DNA of 64,000 bases, taken from contig NZ_AXAU01000003.1 of the NCBI RefSeq assembly GCF_000472965.1, positions 248,269 through 312,268 of the forward strand. Reading direction: 5' to 3'. Below are positions 1 to 9,181 of this stretch, piece by piece. The stretch's first letter is position 1; the number at the start of each line of letters is the position of its first letter. Below the pieces are notes generated by a model. It saw nothing but the letters and a program-made list of their open reading frames with translations. It searched no databases and was not told the DNA's origin. A program made the translations under genes and the position numbers. The DNA is from Bradyrhizobium murdochi (GTDB lineage: Bacteria > Pseudomonadota > Alphaproteobacteria > Rhizobiales > Xanthobacteraceae).

Positions 1-392
1 GCGGCGCGCTCGACGGCCGCGGCAATTTCGCGCGTGATCTCGGAGATGCGCACAGTCGGGCATAGCGTGTAAGAGGGCATCGCCACAGCATAGCCGCTTT
101 CAACCGATCCACGGGCCAGATGCGACCAGAAGCTCTTGTCGAGCGCCTTCCAGAATCCGCCATGGACGAAGACGACCAGGCCCTTTGGCCGGCCCTCTCG
201 TTTAAAGAGATCAAAGCGGTTTCGTGGGCGCTCGCCATAGCCGATGTCGAGCGTCGCACGGCCGCTGCCTTGAAGTGCGTCGCGATAGGCCTGAGCGGGC
301 TGCACCCACGCCGCCGGCCAGCGTTCGCCGCCCGGAATGTTCGGAGCATTCGCATAGGCGTCGTTCCAGTCGGAAATCTGATGAAAAATCAC
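1..392 (-). CDS. Kynurenine formamidase-like alpha/beta hydrolase (partial, 3' end outside window)
   Basis: About 130 N-terminal residues are present and the gene runs off the left edge. The likely start is GTG at 392-390; an upstream ATG lies in another frame and stops after six codons. Near residue 80 the protein reads VVFVHGGFW, the oxyanion-hole HGG[FY]W signature of alpha/beta hydrolases related to arylformamidases, and it continues into a typical hydrolase strand (YAVAMPSYTLCP). Because it diverges from kynU-kynA, the natural role is hydrolysis of N-formylkynurenine to kynurenine, between KynA and KynU. This is inferred from context and motif; the catalytic Asp/His and nucleophile elbow lie outside the window. 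A general carboxylesterase is the alternative. It shares the intergenic dyad at 491-506 with kynU. Confidence 0.7.
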   Translation of the reverse strand, partial: MIFHQISDWNDAYANAPNIPGGERWPAAWVQPAQAYRDALQGSGRATLDIGYGERPRNRFDLFKREGRPKGLVVFVHGGFWKALDKSFWSHLARGSVESGYAVAMPSYTLCPTVRISEITREIAAAVERA

Positions 393-490
393 TTGGGTTC
401 GGTTTCCATTTGATCTTGTGGGCTGGGCGGATGTCCGATCGATGCCGCAGGCAACCAGTCTATACCGGGAAGCGCAGCTTCCGCCCATAC

Positions 491-506
491 ATTTCAAGCT
501 TGAAAT
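491..506. promoter_or_regulatory. Perfect 16-bp palindrome in the kynB-like/kynU divergent promoter (operator site A)
   Basis: ATTTCAAGCTTGAAAT is a perfect palindrome. Its right arm contains a plausible -35 (TTGAAA, 500-505), which is followed after 17 bases by AATAAT (523-528), so a bound protein would block the kynU promoter. It resembles five other dyads in this island (4959, 7341, 9042, 14656, 16480). Confidence 0.65.
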
Positions 507-558
507 AATTGATATCAGCGCGAATAATTCCGCCAGGGGGCGTGGACCAGGGAATGAC

Positions 559-1752
559 ATGACCGATTTCACGCGAACAAAATCCCTGTTCGCCATCCCG
601 GATGGCGTGATCTATCTGGACGGCAATTCGCTCGGTCCCCTGCCCGCTGCAGCCGCCGATCGCGTCGGCCGCATGATATCGGAGGAATGGGGCAAGCACC
701 TCATCAAGGGCTGGAACGTCGCCGGGTGGATGACGCAGCCGCGGCGTGTCGGCGACCGAATCGGCCGGTTGATCGGCGCTGCCGACGGAACGGTGGTGGT
801 GGGCGATACGCTGTCCATCAAAGTCTACCAGGCACTGGCCTCGGCGCTCGAGCTCAATCCGTCGCGGCGCGTCATCTTGTCGGATAGCGGCAATTTTCCT
901 TCCGATCTCTACATCGCCAGCGGTCTGCTTGAAACGCTCGGCCGTGGTTACGAATTGAAGGTCGTGGACCCCGAAGACGTCGAAGACGCTATCGACGAGA
1001 CAATCGCGGTGCTGATGCTCACCGAGGTCGACTATCGCACCGGCCGGCTGCACGACATGAGTACGCTGACCCGCAGGGCGCACGCCGCCGGCGCCTTGAC
1101 GGTCTGGGATCTGGCGCATTCCGCGGGCGCGATCCCGGTCGACTTGAAAGGAGCCGAAGCCGATTTCGCCGTCGGCTGCACCTACAAATATCTCAATGCC
1201 GGTCCTGGCGCGCCAGCCTTCATCTATGTAGCGCCGAAGCACGCCGATACGGCGCGGCCGGCGCTTTCCGGTTGGATGGGTCATCATGCGCCCTTTGCCT
1301 TTGACCTCGACTATCGGGCCGGGCCGGGCATTGAGCGAATGCGGGTGGGTACGCCTCCGATCATTGCGATGGCCGCGCTCGACGCCGCCCTCGACGTCTG
1401 GGACGGCGTCAGCATGACCGATGTGCGTCATGCATCGATCGCGCTCGCCGACCTGTTCATCCGCGAAGTCGAACGACGTTGTCCCGAGCTGACGCTGGCT
1501 TCGCCGCGGGACGCAAAGCGGCGCGGCAGCCAGGCTTCATTTCGTCACCCGGATGGCTACGCGATCATGCAGGCGCTGATCGCGCGCGACGTGATAGGCG
1601 ACTTCCGCGCGCCTGATATGATGCGCTTCGGCTTTACGCCGCTCTACATCGGAGAAGCCGAGGTTCGCGCGGCAGTCGACGTCCTCGCCGACGTCTTGAC
1701 CAATCGCCGCTGGGATACTGCGGATTACCGCAAAAAGGGGCTCGTAACATGA
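559..1752 (+). CDS. kynU: Kynureninase
   Basis: This is a PLP-dependent hydrolase (fold type I) that cleaves kynurenine to anthranilate plus alanine in the cytosol. It is 397 aa, normal for bacterial KynU. The start at 559 is preferred because AGGGA precedes it by about five bases and the protein then begins [11 protein letters not shown], followed by the family hallmark [11 protein letters not shown]. The PLP lysine is Lys210 in [11 protein letters not shown], and WDLAHSAGA supplies the aspartate/histidine cofactor-binding segment. It overlaps kynA by four bases (ATGA), so the two are translationally coupled. An operator-like palindrome lies about 50 bases upstream. Confidence 0.96.
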   Translation: MTDFTRTKSLFAIPDGVIYLDGNSLGPLPAAAADRVGRMISEEWGKHLIKGWNVAGWMTQPRRVGDRIGRLIGAADGTVVVGDTLSIKVYQALASALELNPSRRVILSDSGNFPSDLYIASGLLETLGRGYELKVVDPEDVEDAIDETIAVLMLTEVDYRTGRLHDMSTLTRRAHAAGALTVWDLAHSAGAIPVDLKGAEADFAVGCTYKYLNAGPGAPAFIYVAPKHADTARPALSGWMGHHAPFAFDLDYRAGPGIERMRVGTPPIIAMAALDAALDVWDGVSMTDVRHASIALADLFIREVERRCPELTLASPRDAKRRGSQASFRHPDGYAIMQALIARDVIGDFRAPDMMRFGFTPLYIGEAEVRAAVDVLADVLTNRRWDTADYRKKGLVT

Positions 1753-2588
1753 CTGGCAAGCCCGACGACTCCGCGCGTGAGGCAGCCCAGATGTCGTTCG
1801 ACGGGCGCATGTCCTACAGCGATTATCTGCATCTGGAACGCGTTCTGAACGCGCAAGAGCCGCTCTCGGACGCACATGACGAACTGCTGTTCATCATCCA
1901 GCATCAGACTTCCGAACTCTGGATGAAGCTGGCTATCCACGAAATCCGTTCCGCCATCAAGGCGATCCGCCACGACCAGTTGCATCCCGCCTTCAAGATG
2001 CTGTCGCGCATCGCCCGGATCTTCGAGCAGCTCAATACCGCCTGGGACGTGTTGCGGACGATGACACCCAGCGAATACTCAGAGTTTCGCGATCAGCTCG
2101 GGCAATCCTCGGGTTTCCAATCGTACCAGTACCGCGCGATCGAGTTTCTCGCCGGCAATCGCAATTTGGCGCTGCTTGGCCCGCATGCCCACCGCGCCGA
2201 CATCATGGCAAAGCTCGAGGAAATTCTCGCTGAGCCGGGCCTCTATGACGAGGCGCTGTTGCTGCTGGCGCGCAATGGTTTCGACATCGGCGAAGACGCG
2301 CGCCGAACCGACTGGCGCGTCACGCGCACGCCAAACGACGAGGTTTTGAAGGCCTGGAAGACCATCTATGCGTCGCCAGCGAAACACTGGATGCTCTACG
2401 AGCTTGCGGAAAAGCTGGTCGATTTCGAAGACTATTTCCGCCGCTGGCGCTTCAACCACGTCACGACGGTCGAGCGCATCATCGGCCTGAAGCGCGGAAC
2501 CGGCGGCACGTCGGGCGTCTCCTACCTGCGCAAGATGCTCGAGGTCGAACTTTTTCCGGAACTCTGGAAGCTGAGAACAGAGCTTTAG
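1749..2588 (+). CDS. kynA: Tryptophan 2,3-dioxygenase
   Basis: This haem enzyme oxidises L-tryptophan to N-formylkynurenine, the first step of the kynurenine route. At 279 aa it has the length of bacterial TDOs. Visible family marks are [14 protein letters not shown] with the substrate-contacting His52, and [12 protein letters not shown] with the proximal haem ligand at His237. The stretch [12 protein letters not shown] near the C-terminus is the conserved substrate-closing loop. It starts inside the kynU stop codon (ATGA). The order kynU-kynA is reversed relative to the pathway but is a common arrangement. A palindromic repeat begins at its stop codon and may act as a terminator. Confidence 0.97.
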   Translation: MTGKPDDSAREAAQMSFDGRMSYSDYLHLERVLNAQEPLSDAHDELLFIIQHQTSELWMKLAIHEIRSAIKAIRHDQLHPAFKMLSRIARIFEQLNTAWDVLRTMTPSEYSEFRDQLGQSSGFQSYQYRAIEFLAGNRNLALLGPHAHRADIMAKLEEILAEPGLYDEALLLLARNGFDIGEDARRTDWRVTRTPNDEVLKAWKTIYASPAKHWMLYELAEKLVDFEDYFRRWRFNHVTTVERIIGLKRGTGGTSGVSYLRKMLEVELFPELWKLRTEL

Positions 2589-2662
2589 AGCATGATCCGG
2601 AAAAGTGGATACCGGTTTTCCCTCGCGACAAACGCGAACGCGTTTGCGCGGAGATCATGCTC
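2588..2662. repeat. Interspersed palindromic repeat after kynA (GAGCATGATC...GATCATGCTC)
   Basis: GAGCATGATC (2588-2597) and GATCATGCTC (2653-2662) are perfect inverted arms around a segment with AAAAGTGGATACCGG and CGCGAACGCGTTTGCGCG. This matches, from memory, a dispersed element common in Bradyrhizobium intergenic regions. It lies between convergent kynA and the RidA gene and may end both transcripts. Confidence 0.75.
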
Positions 2663-2696
2663 AAATCAAAGAGTTACGACACCCGATAAGCGGGTT

Positions 2697-3155
2697 TCAG
2701 CGCGGCACCACCGCCGTCGCTTCGATCTCGACGCGGGCTTCCTTCTCGACCAGGCGCACCACCTGCACCAGCGCCATTGCCGGATAATGCGCCCCGAAAA
2801 TCTCGCGGTAGACGCGGCCGAGCTCCTTCAGGCTCGCGAGATATTCCTCGATGTCGACGACATACCAGGTCAGGCGCACCAGATGCTCAGCTCTGGCGCC
2901 GCCCTCGGCAAGAATCTCGGCGATGTTGGATAGCGTCTGGCGCACTTGCGCGACGAAATCGGGCTCCAGGCGGCCCTGCGTGTCCCAGCCGATCACGCCG
3001 CCGGTCACCACAAGCCGGCCGTCGGCTGCCATGCCGTTGGCGTAGCCTTTCGGCATCGGCCAGCCGCTCGGCTGCAGCACTTGCGGGCCTGGCGGCGAGG
3101 TGTCGGTCTTAGGATGAGGCACCACGCTCAGTGTGGGGCCTTTGGGGGCGGTCAC
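2697..3155 (-). CDS. RidA/YjgF-family protein (non-canonical active site)
   Basis: The protein has 152 aa with the chorismate-mutase-like fold of the RidA/Rid superfamily, whose canonical members hydrolyse reactive enamines/imines to ketones plus ammonia. The C-terminal signature VEIEATAVVPR is clear. The canonical RidA arginine in the P-A-R-S motif is not there: this protein reads YPAMALVQV, so it belongs to a divergent Rid subgroup and imine deaminase activity cannot be assumed. It lies 25 bp downstream of the CoA-ligase gene on the same strand, probably as one operon. That suggests a role in handling an amino-substituted intermediate of aminobenzoyl-CoA breakdown (inference). Confidence 0.85.
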   Translation of the reverse strand: MTAPKGPTLSVVPHPKTDTSPPGPQVLQPSGWPMPKGYANGMAADGRLVVTGGVIGWDTQGRLEPDFVAQVRQTLSNIAEILAEGGARAEHLVRLTWYVVDIEEYLASLKELGRVYREIFGAHYPAMALVQVVRLVEKEARVEIEATAVVPR

Positions 3156-3180
3156 CGGCTTTTCTCCATCAGGTTAGAAA

Positions 3181-4878
3181 TTATTCCGCGGCAACGCTTG
3201 GCGATGACGGGCCGGCCGCAGCCATCTGCCTCAGCGCAAAGCGCCTCAGCTTGCCGGTTTCGGTCTTCGGCAGTTGCGCGACATATTCGATCGCACGCGG
3301 ATATTTGTAGGGTGCAATCGTCTGCTTGACGTGATCCTGCAACGCCTGCGTCAGCGCAGCGTCGGCAGCGGCGCCGCCGGCCAGAACCACGTAAGCCTTG
3401 ACGATCATGCCCCGCGCCTCGTCCGGCGCGCCGACCACGCCGCATTCGGCGACGGCCGGATGCGACAGCAGCGCCGCTTCGACCTCGGGGCCTGCGATGT
3501 TGTAGCCGGAGGAGACGATCATGTCGTCCGAGCGGGCGACAAAGGACAGTCGGCCATTCGCGTCGCGGACAAAGGTATCGCCCGTCAGATTCCAGCCGTC
3601 GCGCACATAGTTCGACTGCCTCGCATCGGCGAGATAGCGGCAGCCGGTCGGCCCGCGCACCGCGAGCTTGCCGATGGTGCCAGGCGGCAATTCGTTCATG
3701 TCGTCGTCGACGATTCTTGCCTCGTAGCCCGTCACGGGATGTCCCGTCGTCCCTGCCACCGCATCGCCGATCCGGTTGGTAATGAAAATGTGCAACAGTT
3801 CCGTGGAGCCGATGCCGTCGAGAATGGTCTTGCCGGTCTTGCGGGTCCAGCCTTCGAACACCGGCGCCGGCAATGTCTCGCCGGCGGAAACCGCCAGCCG
3901 CAGCGACGACAGGTCGGCGCCATTATCCATCGCCGCCATCATCGCGCGATACGCGGTCGGCGAGGTAAAGCAGATCGTCGCCTTGTAGGCCTCGATGATC
4001 TTGACCATTTCGGGCGGCGACGCGTTTTCCAATAGCGTCGCCGTTGCGCCGAAGCGCAGGGGGAAGATTGCGAGCCCTCCGAGCCCGAAGGTGAAGGCCA
4101 GCGGCGGCGAGCCGACGAAAACATCGTTCTCTGTAACGTTGAGCACTTCCCTGGCATAGCCGTCCGCAATGATCATGAGATCGCGATGGAAATGCATCGT
4201 CGCCTTCGGCTCGCCCGTCGTGCCCGAGGTAAATCCCAGCAGGGCGACGTCGTCGCGCCCTGTCTTCACCGCGTCGAACCGGACCGGCTTGTTCAGCGCC
4301 ACCCTGTCGAGCTCGGCATCATGGTTGGACGTGCCGTCGAAATTCACCACCTGCTTCAGGAAGCGGCTGGTCTTCGCGCACGCGACCAGTTCATCGGCGA
4401 TGCGGCTATCGGTCAGCGCCAGCGCAATCTCCGCCTTGTCGACGATCTTGCTCAGCTCACCGGCGCGCAGCATCGGCATGGTGTTGACGACGACAGCACC
4501 TGCTTTTGTGGCCGCGAGCCACGCCGCGACCAGCGCCGGGTTGTTGCCGGAGCGGATCAGGATGCGGTTGCCGGGCTTGACGCCGTAGTTCTCCACCAGC
4601 GCATGCGCGAGGCGGTTGGACCAGTCAGCCAGCTCCTTGTAGGTGCGCTGGCGGCCGTTGCCGATCAGTGCGATCCGATCGCCCCAGCCCTCTTCGACGA
4701 TCCGATCGGTCAGTTCGACTGCGGCGTTGAGATATTCGGGATACTGAAATTCCGGCCGATCGAGCAGCAGATCCGGCCATTGCTCTGACGGCGGCAGATT
4801 TCGCCGCGCAAAATCGTCGACGTGGGCCGACGGGCCGAGAGACCGGCCAAGGGTCCGGCTGGGAGTGCTACCTGACAT
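3181..4878 (-). CDS. 2-aminobenzoate-CoA ligase-like AMP-forming acyl-CoA synthetase
   Basis: This ANL-superfamily enzyme would activate an aromatic acid to its CoA thioester using ATP; anthranilate is the likely substrate given kynU nearby. It is 565 aa from the ATG at 4878, which follows a strong GGGGAG; an upstream ATG adds 27 unlikely residues. The P-loop-like motif TSGTTGEPK is at about 217-225. The A5 motif region contains DGIGSTELLHIF, a benzoate/aminobenzoate-ligase-like pattern, and the A10 catalytic Lys543 sits in TETGKLRR. The RidA gene follows in the operon. Site B (4959-4972) overlaps a plausible promoter, TTGCGA-N16-TAAAAT read leftward. The substrate is inferred from context; benzoate or salicylate remain possible. 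Confidence 0.85.
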   Translation of the reverse strand: MSGSTPSRTLGRSLGPSAHVDDFARRNLPPSEQWPDLLLDRPEFQYPEYLNAAVELTDRIVEEGWGDRIALIGNGRQRTYKELADWSNRLAHALVENYGVKPGNRILIRSGNNPALVAAWLAATKAGAVVVNTMPMLRAGELSKIVDKAEIALALTDSRIADELVACAKTSRFLKQVVNFDGTSNHDAELDRVALNKPVRFDAVKTGRDDVALLGFTSGTTGEPKATMHFHRDLMIIADGYAREVLNVTENDVFVGSPPLAFTFGLGGLAIFPLRFGATATLLENASPPEMVKIIEAYKATICFTSPTAYRAMMAAMDNGADLSSLRLAVSAGETLPAPVFEGWTRKTGKTILDGIGSTELLHIFITNRIGDAVAGTTGHPVTGYEARIVDDDMNELPPGTIGKLAVRGPTGCRYLADARQSNYVRDGWNLTGDTFVRDANGRLSFVARSDDMIVSSGYNIAGPEVEAALLSHPAVAECGVVGAPDEARGMIVKAYVVLAGGAAADAALTQALQDHVKQTIAPYKYPRAIEYVAQLPKTETGKLRRFALRQMAAAGPSSPSVAAE

Positions 4879-4958
4879 TTTCAATCTCCCCTCGCTTCCA
4901 TCCATCAAAGGCTCGAGATCAATATCGAGGACGCCCGGCAACGCCGTCTTGCAAATCA

Positions 4959-4972
4959 TTTTAGGCTTAAAA
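4959..4972. promoter_or_regulatory. Operator site B upstream of the aminobenzoate-CoA ligase
   Basis: TTTTAGGCTTAAAA lies 80 bases before the ligase start. Read leftward it contains the proposed -10 (TAAAAT), 16 bases after TTGCGA. It is 13/14 identical to site E (reverse complement) and 12/14 identical to site C. Confidence 0.65.
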
Positions 4973-5050
4973 CAATTTTTCGCAAGGGTGGAATCGCGTA
5001 TTCCCTCCTTCAGAGATTAACGGCCGCGCCCCGGCCGGGAACTCGCCCCC

Positions 5051-6541
5051 TCAGGCGGCCCGGTATTCCCGCGCCGCGGCGAGGAAGCGGCCGTAAGCGG
5101 CGGCATCGGGCGGGGTGAATTTCTCCACCAGCGGATTGCGCCGGCGTCCGGGCACGCCGATGTCGGCCAGCAATTCGTCAAAATGCTTGAAGTGATAGGG
5201 CGCGACGCACAGCCCGCCATAGATGCCGGCCGCCGGGCGCTCGACGCGCTTGAAATGCAGCATCATCTCGATGTTGTCCCGCATCTCCTTGGGCGTCGGC
5301 TGACGGACGAGCTGGCCATCGGCATAGCGCACCAGCCAGTTCGCGGCGAGATCTGCGCATAGCACCGTGCAGAAGCTGGAGTTGAAGCCGACGAATCCCA
5401 TTTCGGGCAGGTCCGGGTTGGCGATCAGCCGATAGAGCCGATACTGCCCGTCGGGATCGACCAGTCTGTCTCGGTAAGCCTGCGGCAGGAACGGCACGCC
5501 CAGTTTGTAGCCGATCGCGAGCACAGCCACGTTGGCCTGGACGCGCTGCCCGCCGGTCATCACGATCGTATTGCCATCATAGCGCTCAAAACTGCCTCTG
5601 ATGGCCTTGATGCGCTTGTCCGCGACCATCGGAAAGAATCCCGGCGTCGCGATCGGCACCGAGCAGTTGACGCCATCCTCGATCCTTTCCTTCGGCACCA
5701 TGTCGCATTTGCCGAGCTTGAGTTGAATTTTCAGAAGGCTCTCCAGCCCGCGCCAGTTGGCCCAGATGAGCGGCTTTGCCACCACATGCGCGAACCGCGA
5801 CATCGCGCCGATGCTCCAGCTCCGGAACATCTCCTCCTGCGCGCGGATGTAGAGAATGCGTTTGAAATTGACCAGGCCGCCGATGAAATAGGGAATCCGC
5901 CACACCGGCTCGCGGTACACCAGCGTCACTTCCGCCGCCCCGGAATTGACCGCGTTGACGGCGATATCGGTCGCCGACTTCGAGCCGCCGAGCACGACGA
6001 TCCTGCGGCCTTTGGCAATCGCCGGGTCGTTGTATTGCGAGGAGTGCAGGATGTGCCCGCCCTGCGCCTTGAAGGCGTCTTCGCCGGGCAGGCTGAGCGT
6101 CTGCGGCTCGTTGAACTGCCCGGTGCATACCGCGACGAAATCGAAGTCCTCATGACTGACGCCGCCATCCGGCCCACGCAGATCGAGCCGCCAGCCCGGC
6201 GCAGAGTCGGGCCGACGATCCATTTGCACCACGGTCGTGTTGAAGCGGATCGCGCCGAGGAGATCGTTGTCCTTTGCGTACTCAGTCAGATAGGCGTGGA
6301 CCTGCGGACCTTTCGGCCATTCCGGATAGGAATCCGGCATCGCCTTGTCGGTGTAGCGGTACAAATCCTTCGGGCTCTGCGTTTGCACCTCGGGATAGGA
6401 CCGCGCCGGTTCCCAGACGCCGCCAAGATCGCCACTGCGCTCGACGATCGTGATCTGATGACCGCGCGCGGCGAAGGCCTTTGCGGCTGCAAGTCCGGAT
6501 ACGCCTGCGCCAATGACGCAGACTTTCTTTCGGCTGACCAT
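5051..6541 (-). CDS. Flavin-containing (class B) monooxygenase
   Basis: The 496-aa FAD/NADPH enzyme has an FAD Rossmann motif GAGVSG at residues 11-16 and a second dinucleotide motif (VVLGGSKSATD) near residue 190. Just before that lies an FMO-type signature (GGHILHSSQY, matching the FxGxxxHxxxY pattern), as in FMO/Baeyer-Villiger enzymes. These insert one oxygen atom at N, S or carbonyl carbon. The gene follows the 6575-7024 cupin gene by 33 bp on the same strand. Its substrate is unknown; in this island an N-oxygenation or ring-modification of an anthranilate-related compound is conceivable but not shown. No operator-like dyad lies next to its own start. Confidence 0.88.
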   Translation of the reverse strand: MVSRKKVCVIGAGVSGLAAAKAFAARGHQITIVERSGDLGGVWEPARSYPEVQTQSPKDLYRYTDKAMPDSYPEWPKGPQVHAYLTEYAKDNDLLGAIRFNTTVVQMDRRPDSAPGWRLDLRGPDGGVSHEDFDFVAVCTGQFNEPQTLSLPGEDAFKAQGGHILHSSQYNDPAIAKGRRIVVLGGSKSATDIAVNAVNSGAAEVTLVYREPVWRIPYFIGGLVNFKRILYIRAQEEMFRSWSIGAMSRFAHVVAKPLIWANWRGLESLLKIQLKLGKCDMVPKERIEDGVNCSVPIATPGFFPMVADKRIKAIRGSFERYDGNTIVMTGGQRVQANVAVLAIGYKLGVPFLPQAYRDRLVDPDGQYRLYRLIANPDLPEMGFVGFNSSFCTVLCADLAANWLVRYADGQLVRQPTPKEMRDNIEMMLHFKRVERPAAGIYGGLCVAPYHFKHFDELLADIGVPGRRRNPLVEKFTPPDAAAYGRFLAAAREYRAA

Positions 6542-6574
6542 GACGACGTCTCCAACAAGGATGAGTTCAGGGAG

Positions 6575-7024
6575 CTATTCGTTGGCCTCGGGCGGCAAAA
6601 AGTTCACCTCATGCTGCGCCGAGATCCGGACCACCTCTTCGGGGTCGGTCAGATTGTGGAGCTGGTCGAACAGCGCTTCGAGCTTCTGCATCGGCGACAC
6701 CCAGAACAGTGCGCGGGCCGGCTTGTCCGATTTGTTGAAGTAGCCATGCGGGATGCCGCGTGGCATCCGAACCAGGTCGCCGGCCTTGGCCTGCACCCAG
6801 ACGCCGTCGAGCTTGAGATCGAGAACGCCCTCCTGCACCAGGATGAATTCATCCTGTGTGGGATGAACGTGCACCGGCACGAATTGCCCGGGCTCGCTGT
6901 TAGTCTCGAAGGCAAAGGTTGAATCGGTCACGGCCTTGGGGAAGTAGACCTGACCGAGAATATTCCAGGTCTTGCCGCCGTAACCGGTGCCATTCTTGGT
7001 GATACCTTTTTCGAGTGCGGCCAT
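6575..7024 (-). CDS. Cupin-domain protein
   Basis: This small single-domain cupin of 149 aa has cupin motif 1 HVHPTQDE with a second His/Glu set and motif 2 around PRGIPHGYFN, which would bind a divalent metal. GGAGGG precedes the ATG. It is a paralogue of the cupin at 10379-10834: both have the ILGQxYxPKxVT start, the central PHG[YI]FNKS segment, LFWVSP and an HxxNFLPP-like end. Members of this kind are annotated only as cupins; dioxygenase or isomerase activity is possible. It is first in a likely two-gene operon with the flavin monooxygenase. Confidence 0.85.
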   Translation of the reverse strand: MAALEKGITKNGTGYGGKTWNILGQVYFPKAVTDSTFAFETNSEPGQFVPVHVHPTQDEFILVQEGVLDLKLDGVWVQAKAGDLVRMPRGIPHGYFNKSDKPARALFWVSPMQKLEALFDQLHNLTDPEEVVRISAQHEVNFLPPEANE

Positions 7025-7212
7025 GTCGCCCTCCTCTGTCGCGGTTGGTGTGGTTGCGATGTCCGAAAATAGTCCGTGCAGGCTGGATCGAGTCGAAACG
7101 GCCGTCTAGCCGGAAAACGAATCCGGCCAGCTTCGCGCGAGATTTTCGCATTGCTGCGACGCGATACGGTCGGCTGTCCGGGTGTCGCACCGCGATCCCT
7201 CCCACGCGCCGT

Positions 7213-7257
7213 GAAATGGATTCCGGGCTCGATGCTTCGCCTCGCCCCGGAATAACG
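7213..7257. repeat. Short dispersed palindromic repeat
   Basis: ATGGATTCCGGGCTCG followed by CGCCCCGGAATAACGG forms an imperfect hairpin. It is a typical intergenic element of this bacterial group, placed between the divergent cupin and AraC genes. Confidence 0.6.
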
Positions 7258-7340
7258 GAGCGAGCGTGACTGCCGCGGCTGCCTGCAGATCGGCATCACG
7301 GCCAAGGAAATCGCCTTTCCAAGCACGGCCCCCACAGATA

Positions 7341-7354
7341 TTATAGGCTTAAAG
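7341..7354. promoter_or_regulatory. Operator site C upstream of the AraC-family gene
   Basis: TTATAGGCTTAAAG lies 19 bases before the AraC GTG start. The proposed -10 (TATTAT), 17 bases after TTTCCA, touches its left edge. It is 12/14 identical to site B. Confidence 0.6.
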
Positions 7355-7373
7355 TAATGCGGAGGGCCGGGCC

Positions 7374-8390
7374 GTGGAGACGGGCACCAGCATTGTCAGG
7401 CATGACCCGACCGTCCGGCTGGCGGCGTTCAACCGCGTTTCGACCGACAGCGTCGATGCTGCCGCCGACGCGATTGGACGCATATTCTGCCCGCATGAGC
7501 TAAAGCCCGCCCGCGCCTCATCCGAATTTTTCGCGCTGCATAACTGTGCGATCTCCCGCGGATTTTCCATCAACTACGTCGCCTATGGCGGATCGGTGTC
7601 GATCGACCCCGGCTGCCTCGAGCGCTTCTTTCTGTTGCAAATCCCCGCGCACGGTTCAGCGCGGATCCGAACCGCCTCGCGCGACATCGCAACCGCTCCC
7701 GGCGCCAGCGCCTCGCTGTTGTCGCCGACGATCCCGACGCGAATGACTTGGCAGAGCAATTGCGCTCAGATCATTCTGCTGGTCGACCGCCGCCTGATAG
7801 AGCAACGGGCCGCAGCGTTATCGGGGCGACCGGCGGGCGCGGTCGAGTTCGAGCCCGCGGTCGACCTCTCCTCCGCAGCCAGCCGCGCGCTTCAGTCGCA
7901 GATTTTGGAGTTCGTCGATCTTGCCGAGCACCTCGGACCGCGAAGGCCACTTTCGCCGATAACAGCAGCCAATATACGCGAGACGTTGTTGGGTGCTTTG
8001 CTCCACGGCCAGCATCACAGCGCCAGCGACGCGATCGACCGGTTTGGCGGCCGGGCCGAAACGCTGCCGCAATCGTTGCGACGGGCGCGCGAGTTCTTAT
8101 ACGCGCACGCGGACGAGCCGCTCGATCTCGCGCAGCTTGCTGCAGCCGCTGGCACGGGCATCCGCGCGCTACAGCTCGGCTTCCGGCGGCATTTCGGAAC
8201 GTCGATCTCGGAGATGCTGCGTGACATCCGCCTCGCGCACCTCAACGTCAGGTTGGCCGTCGCCTCCCCTAACGACAGCATCACCGATATCGCATTCGAG
8301 CTCGGCTTTACACACCTCAGCCGGATGGCAAGCGCCTATCGCGCCAAGTTCGGCGAAACGCCGTCGGCGACCATGCGCGGGATCAACTAG
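7374..8390 (+). CDS. AraC/XylS-family transcriptional regulator
   Basis: The 338-aa protein has an N-terminal AraC-binding-like sensory domain (about 20-220) and a C-terminal pair of helix-turn-helix motifs (about 235-335, including LDLAQLAAAAGTGIRALQLGFRRHFG and ITDIAFELGFTHLSRMASAYRAKFGETPS). The layout matches AraC/XylS activators of aromatic degradation genes such as those for anthranilate or benzoate dioxygenases. The start is GTG with GGAGGG seven bases upstream. It diverges from the cupin-monooxygenase pair and has an operator-like dyad close to its start. It is the candidate effector-dependent activator of the island; the ligand is unknown. Confidence 0.9.
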   Translation: METGTSIVRHDPTVRLAAFNRVSTDSVDAAADAIGRIFCPHELKPARASSEFFALHNCAISRGFSINYVAYGGSVSIDPGCLERFFLLQIPAHGSARIRTASRDIATAPGASASLLSPTIPTRMTWQSNCAQIILLVDRRLIEQRAAALSGRPAGAVEFEPAVDLSSAASRALQSQILEFVDLAEHLGPRRPLSPITAANIRETLLGALLHGQHHSASDAIDRFGGRAETLPQSLRRAREFLYAHADEPLDLAQLAAAAGTGIRALQLGFRRHFGTSISEMLRDIRLAHLNVRLAVASPNDSITDIAFELGFTHLSRMASAYRAKFGETPSATMRGIN

Positions 8391-8473
8391 CGCCCGGCGA
8401 CTCCTGCGCGATTGTTGTATTCGGCCTCGTAGTCCACATCGGCGCTCAACGGATCACCCTTCCCGTGTCAGCC

Positions 8474-8968
8474 TCAGTCGCCCCGCGCCCTCGCGGACTT
8501 CTGCGCCGAAGTTTTGGTCTTGGCCAAGAGGCGCATCAGCTCCCGGACATCCTTCGGCGTCAGGTCTCCAAAAATATCGGCGATCCACAGTTCGTGTTCC
8601 GCCGCCATTTTGCGGAATTCGGCACGACCGGCCTTGGTCAGGCGGATCACCTGCACGCGGCGGTCGACCTCCGAGGTGCGGCGGTCGAGATGCCCGGATT
8701 CGACCAGGCGCTCGACCAGCCCAGTGACGTTGCCGTTCGAGACCATCATCCGCTTCGAGACATCGGACAGCGTCATGCCCTCCGGGACCTTGTCGAGCTG
8801 GGCCATCAGATCGAACCGCGGCAGCGTGACGTCGAAGCGCTCGCGCAAGCGGCTGCGTACCTCGCCCTCGATCAGGGTCGTGCAGGTCAGGAGGCGAAGC
8901 CACAGCCTGAGTTCGTCGCCATGATGCTCCGGGAGCTCGACGGCCTTGGTCTCTGAATCGAGAGTCAT
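8474..8968 (-). CDS. MarR-family transcriptional regulator
   Basis: This 164-aa winged-helix protein has the recognition region MTLSDVSKRMMVSNGNVTGLVERLVESG and the wing RRTSEVDRRVQVIRLTKAG. MarR proteins of aromatic-CoA pathways (for example BadR, CouR) are dimeric repressors released by a ligand, often an aryl-CoA. It diverges from the solute-binding-protein gene, with dyad D (9042-9055) between the two. Because five similar dyads lie at other promoters of the island, this is the best candidate for the protein that binds them. That link is inference. Confidence 0.93.
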   Translation of the reverse strand: MTLDSETKAVELPEHHGDELRLWLRLLTCTTLIEGEVRSRLRERFDVTLPRFDLMAQLDKVPEGMTLSDVSKRMMVSNGNVTGLVERLVESGHLDRRTSEVDRRVQVIRLTKAGRAEFRKMAAEHELWIADIFGDLTPKDVRELMRLLAKTKTSAQKSARARGD

Positions 8969-9041
8969 GATCCTATCTTGTCTGCGTTTTAACGTTCGGC
9001 GAGCCCGAACAGAGCGCAGCTCGGGATCATTATCCAGATTT

Positions 9042-9055
9042 CTTTAAGTTTCAAG
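9042..9055. promoter_or_regulatory. Operator site D between marR and the solute-binding-protein gene
   Basis: CTTTAAGTTTCAAG lies 73 bases before the MarR start. Read leftward, TTGAAA within it forms a -35 with TAATGA 16 bases on, so an autoregulatory position is plausible. It is a weaker match to sites B/E, but 11/14 identical to site F. Confidence 0.55.
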
Positions 9056-9181
9056 CAATGGCGCATGGCTTGCATGGAGGCGTTGTGCTTGCAGGTGCCG
9101 TCGCCGTCAGAATAAGCTGCACCCCGAGCATTTGACGTAGCGTAGGTTTTGGCTGCCGGGCCGCCGAACGGAGGAACAATC

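Noticed and set aside
5723..6922. A 399-codon frame antisense to the flavin monooxygenase and cupin genes
   Set aside because: Both genes underneath carry full motifs; the antisense frame has none.
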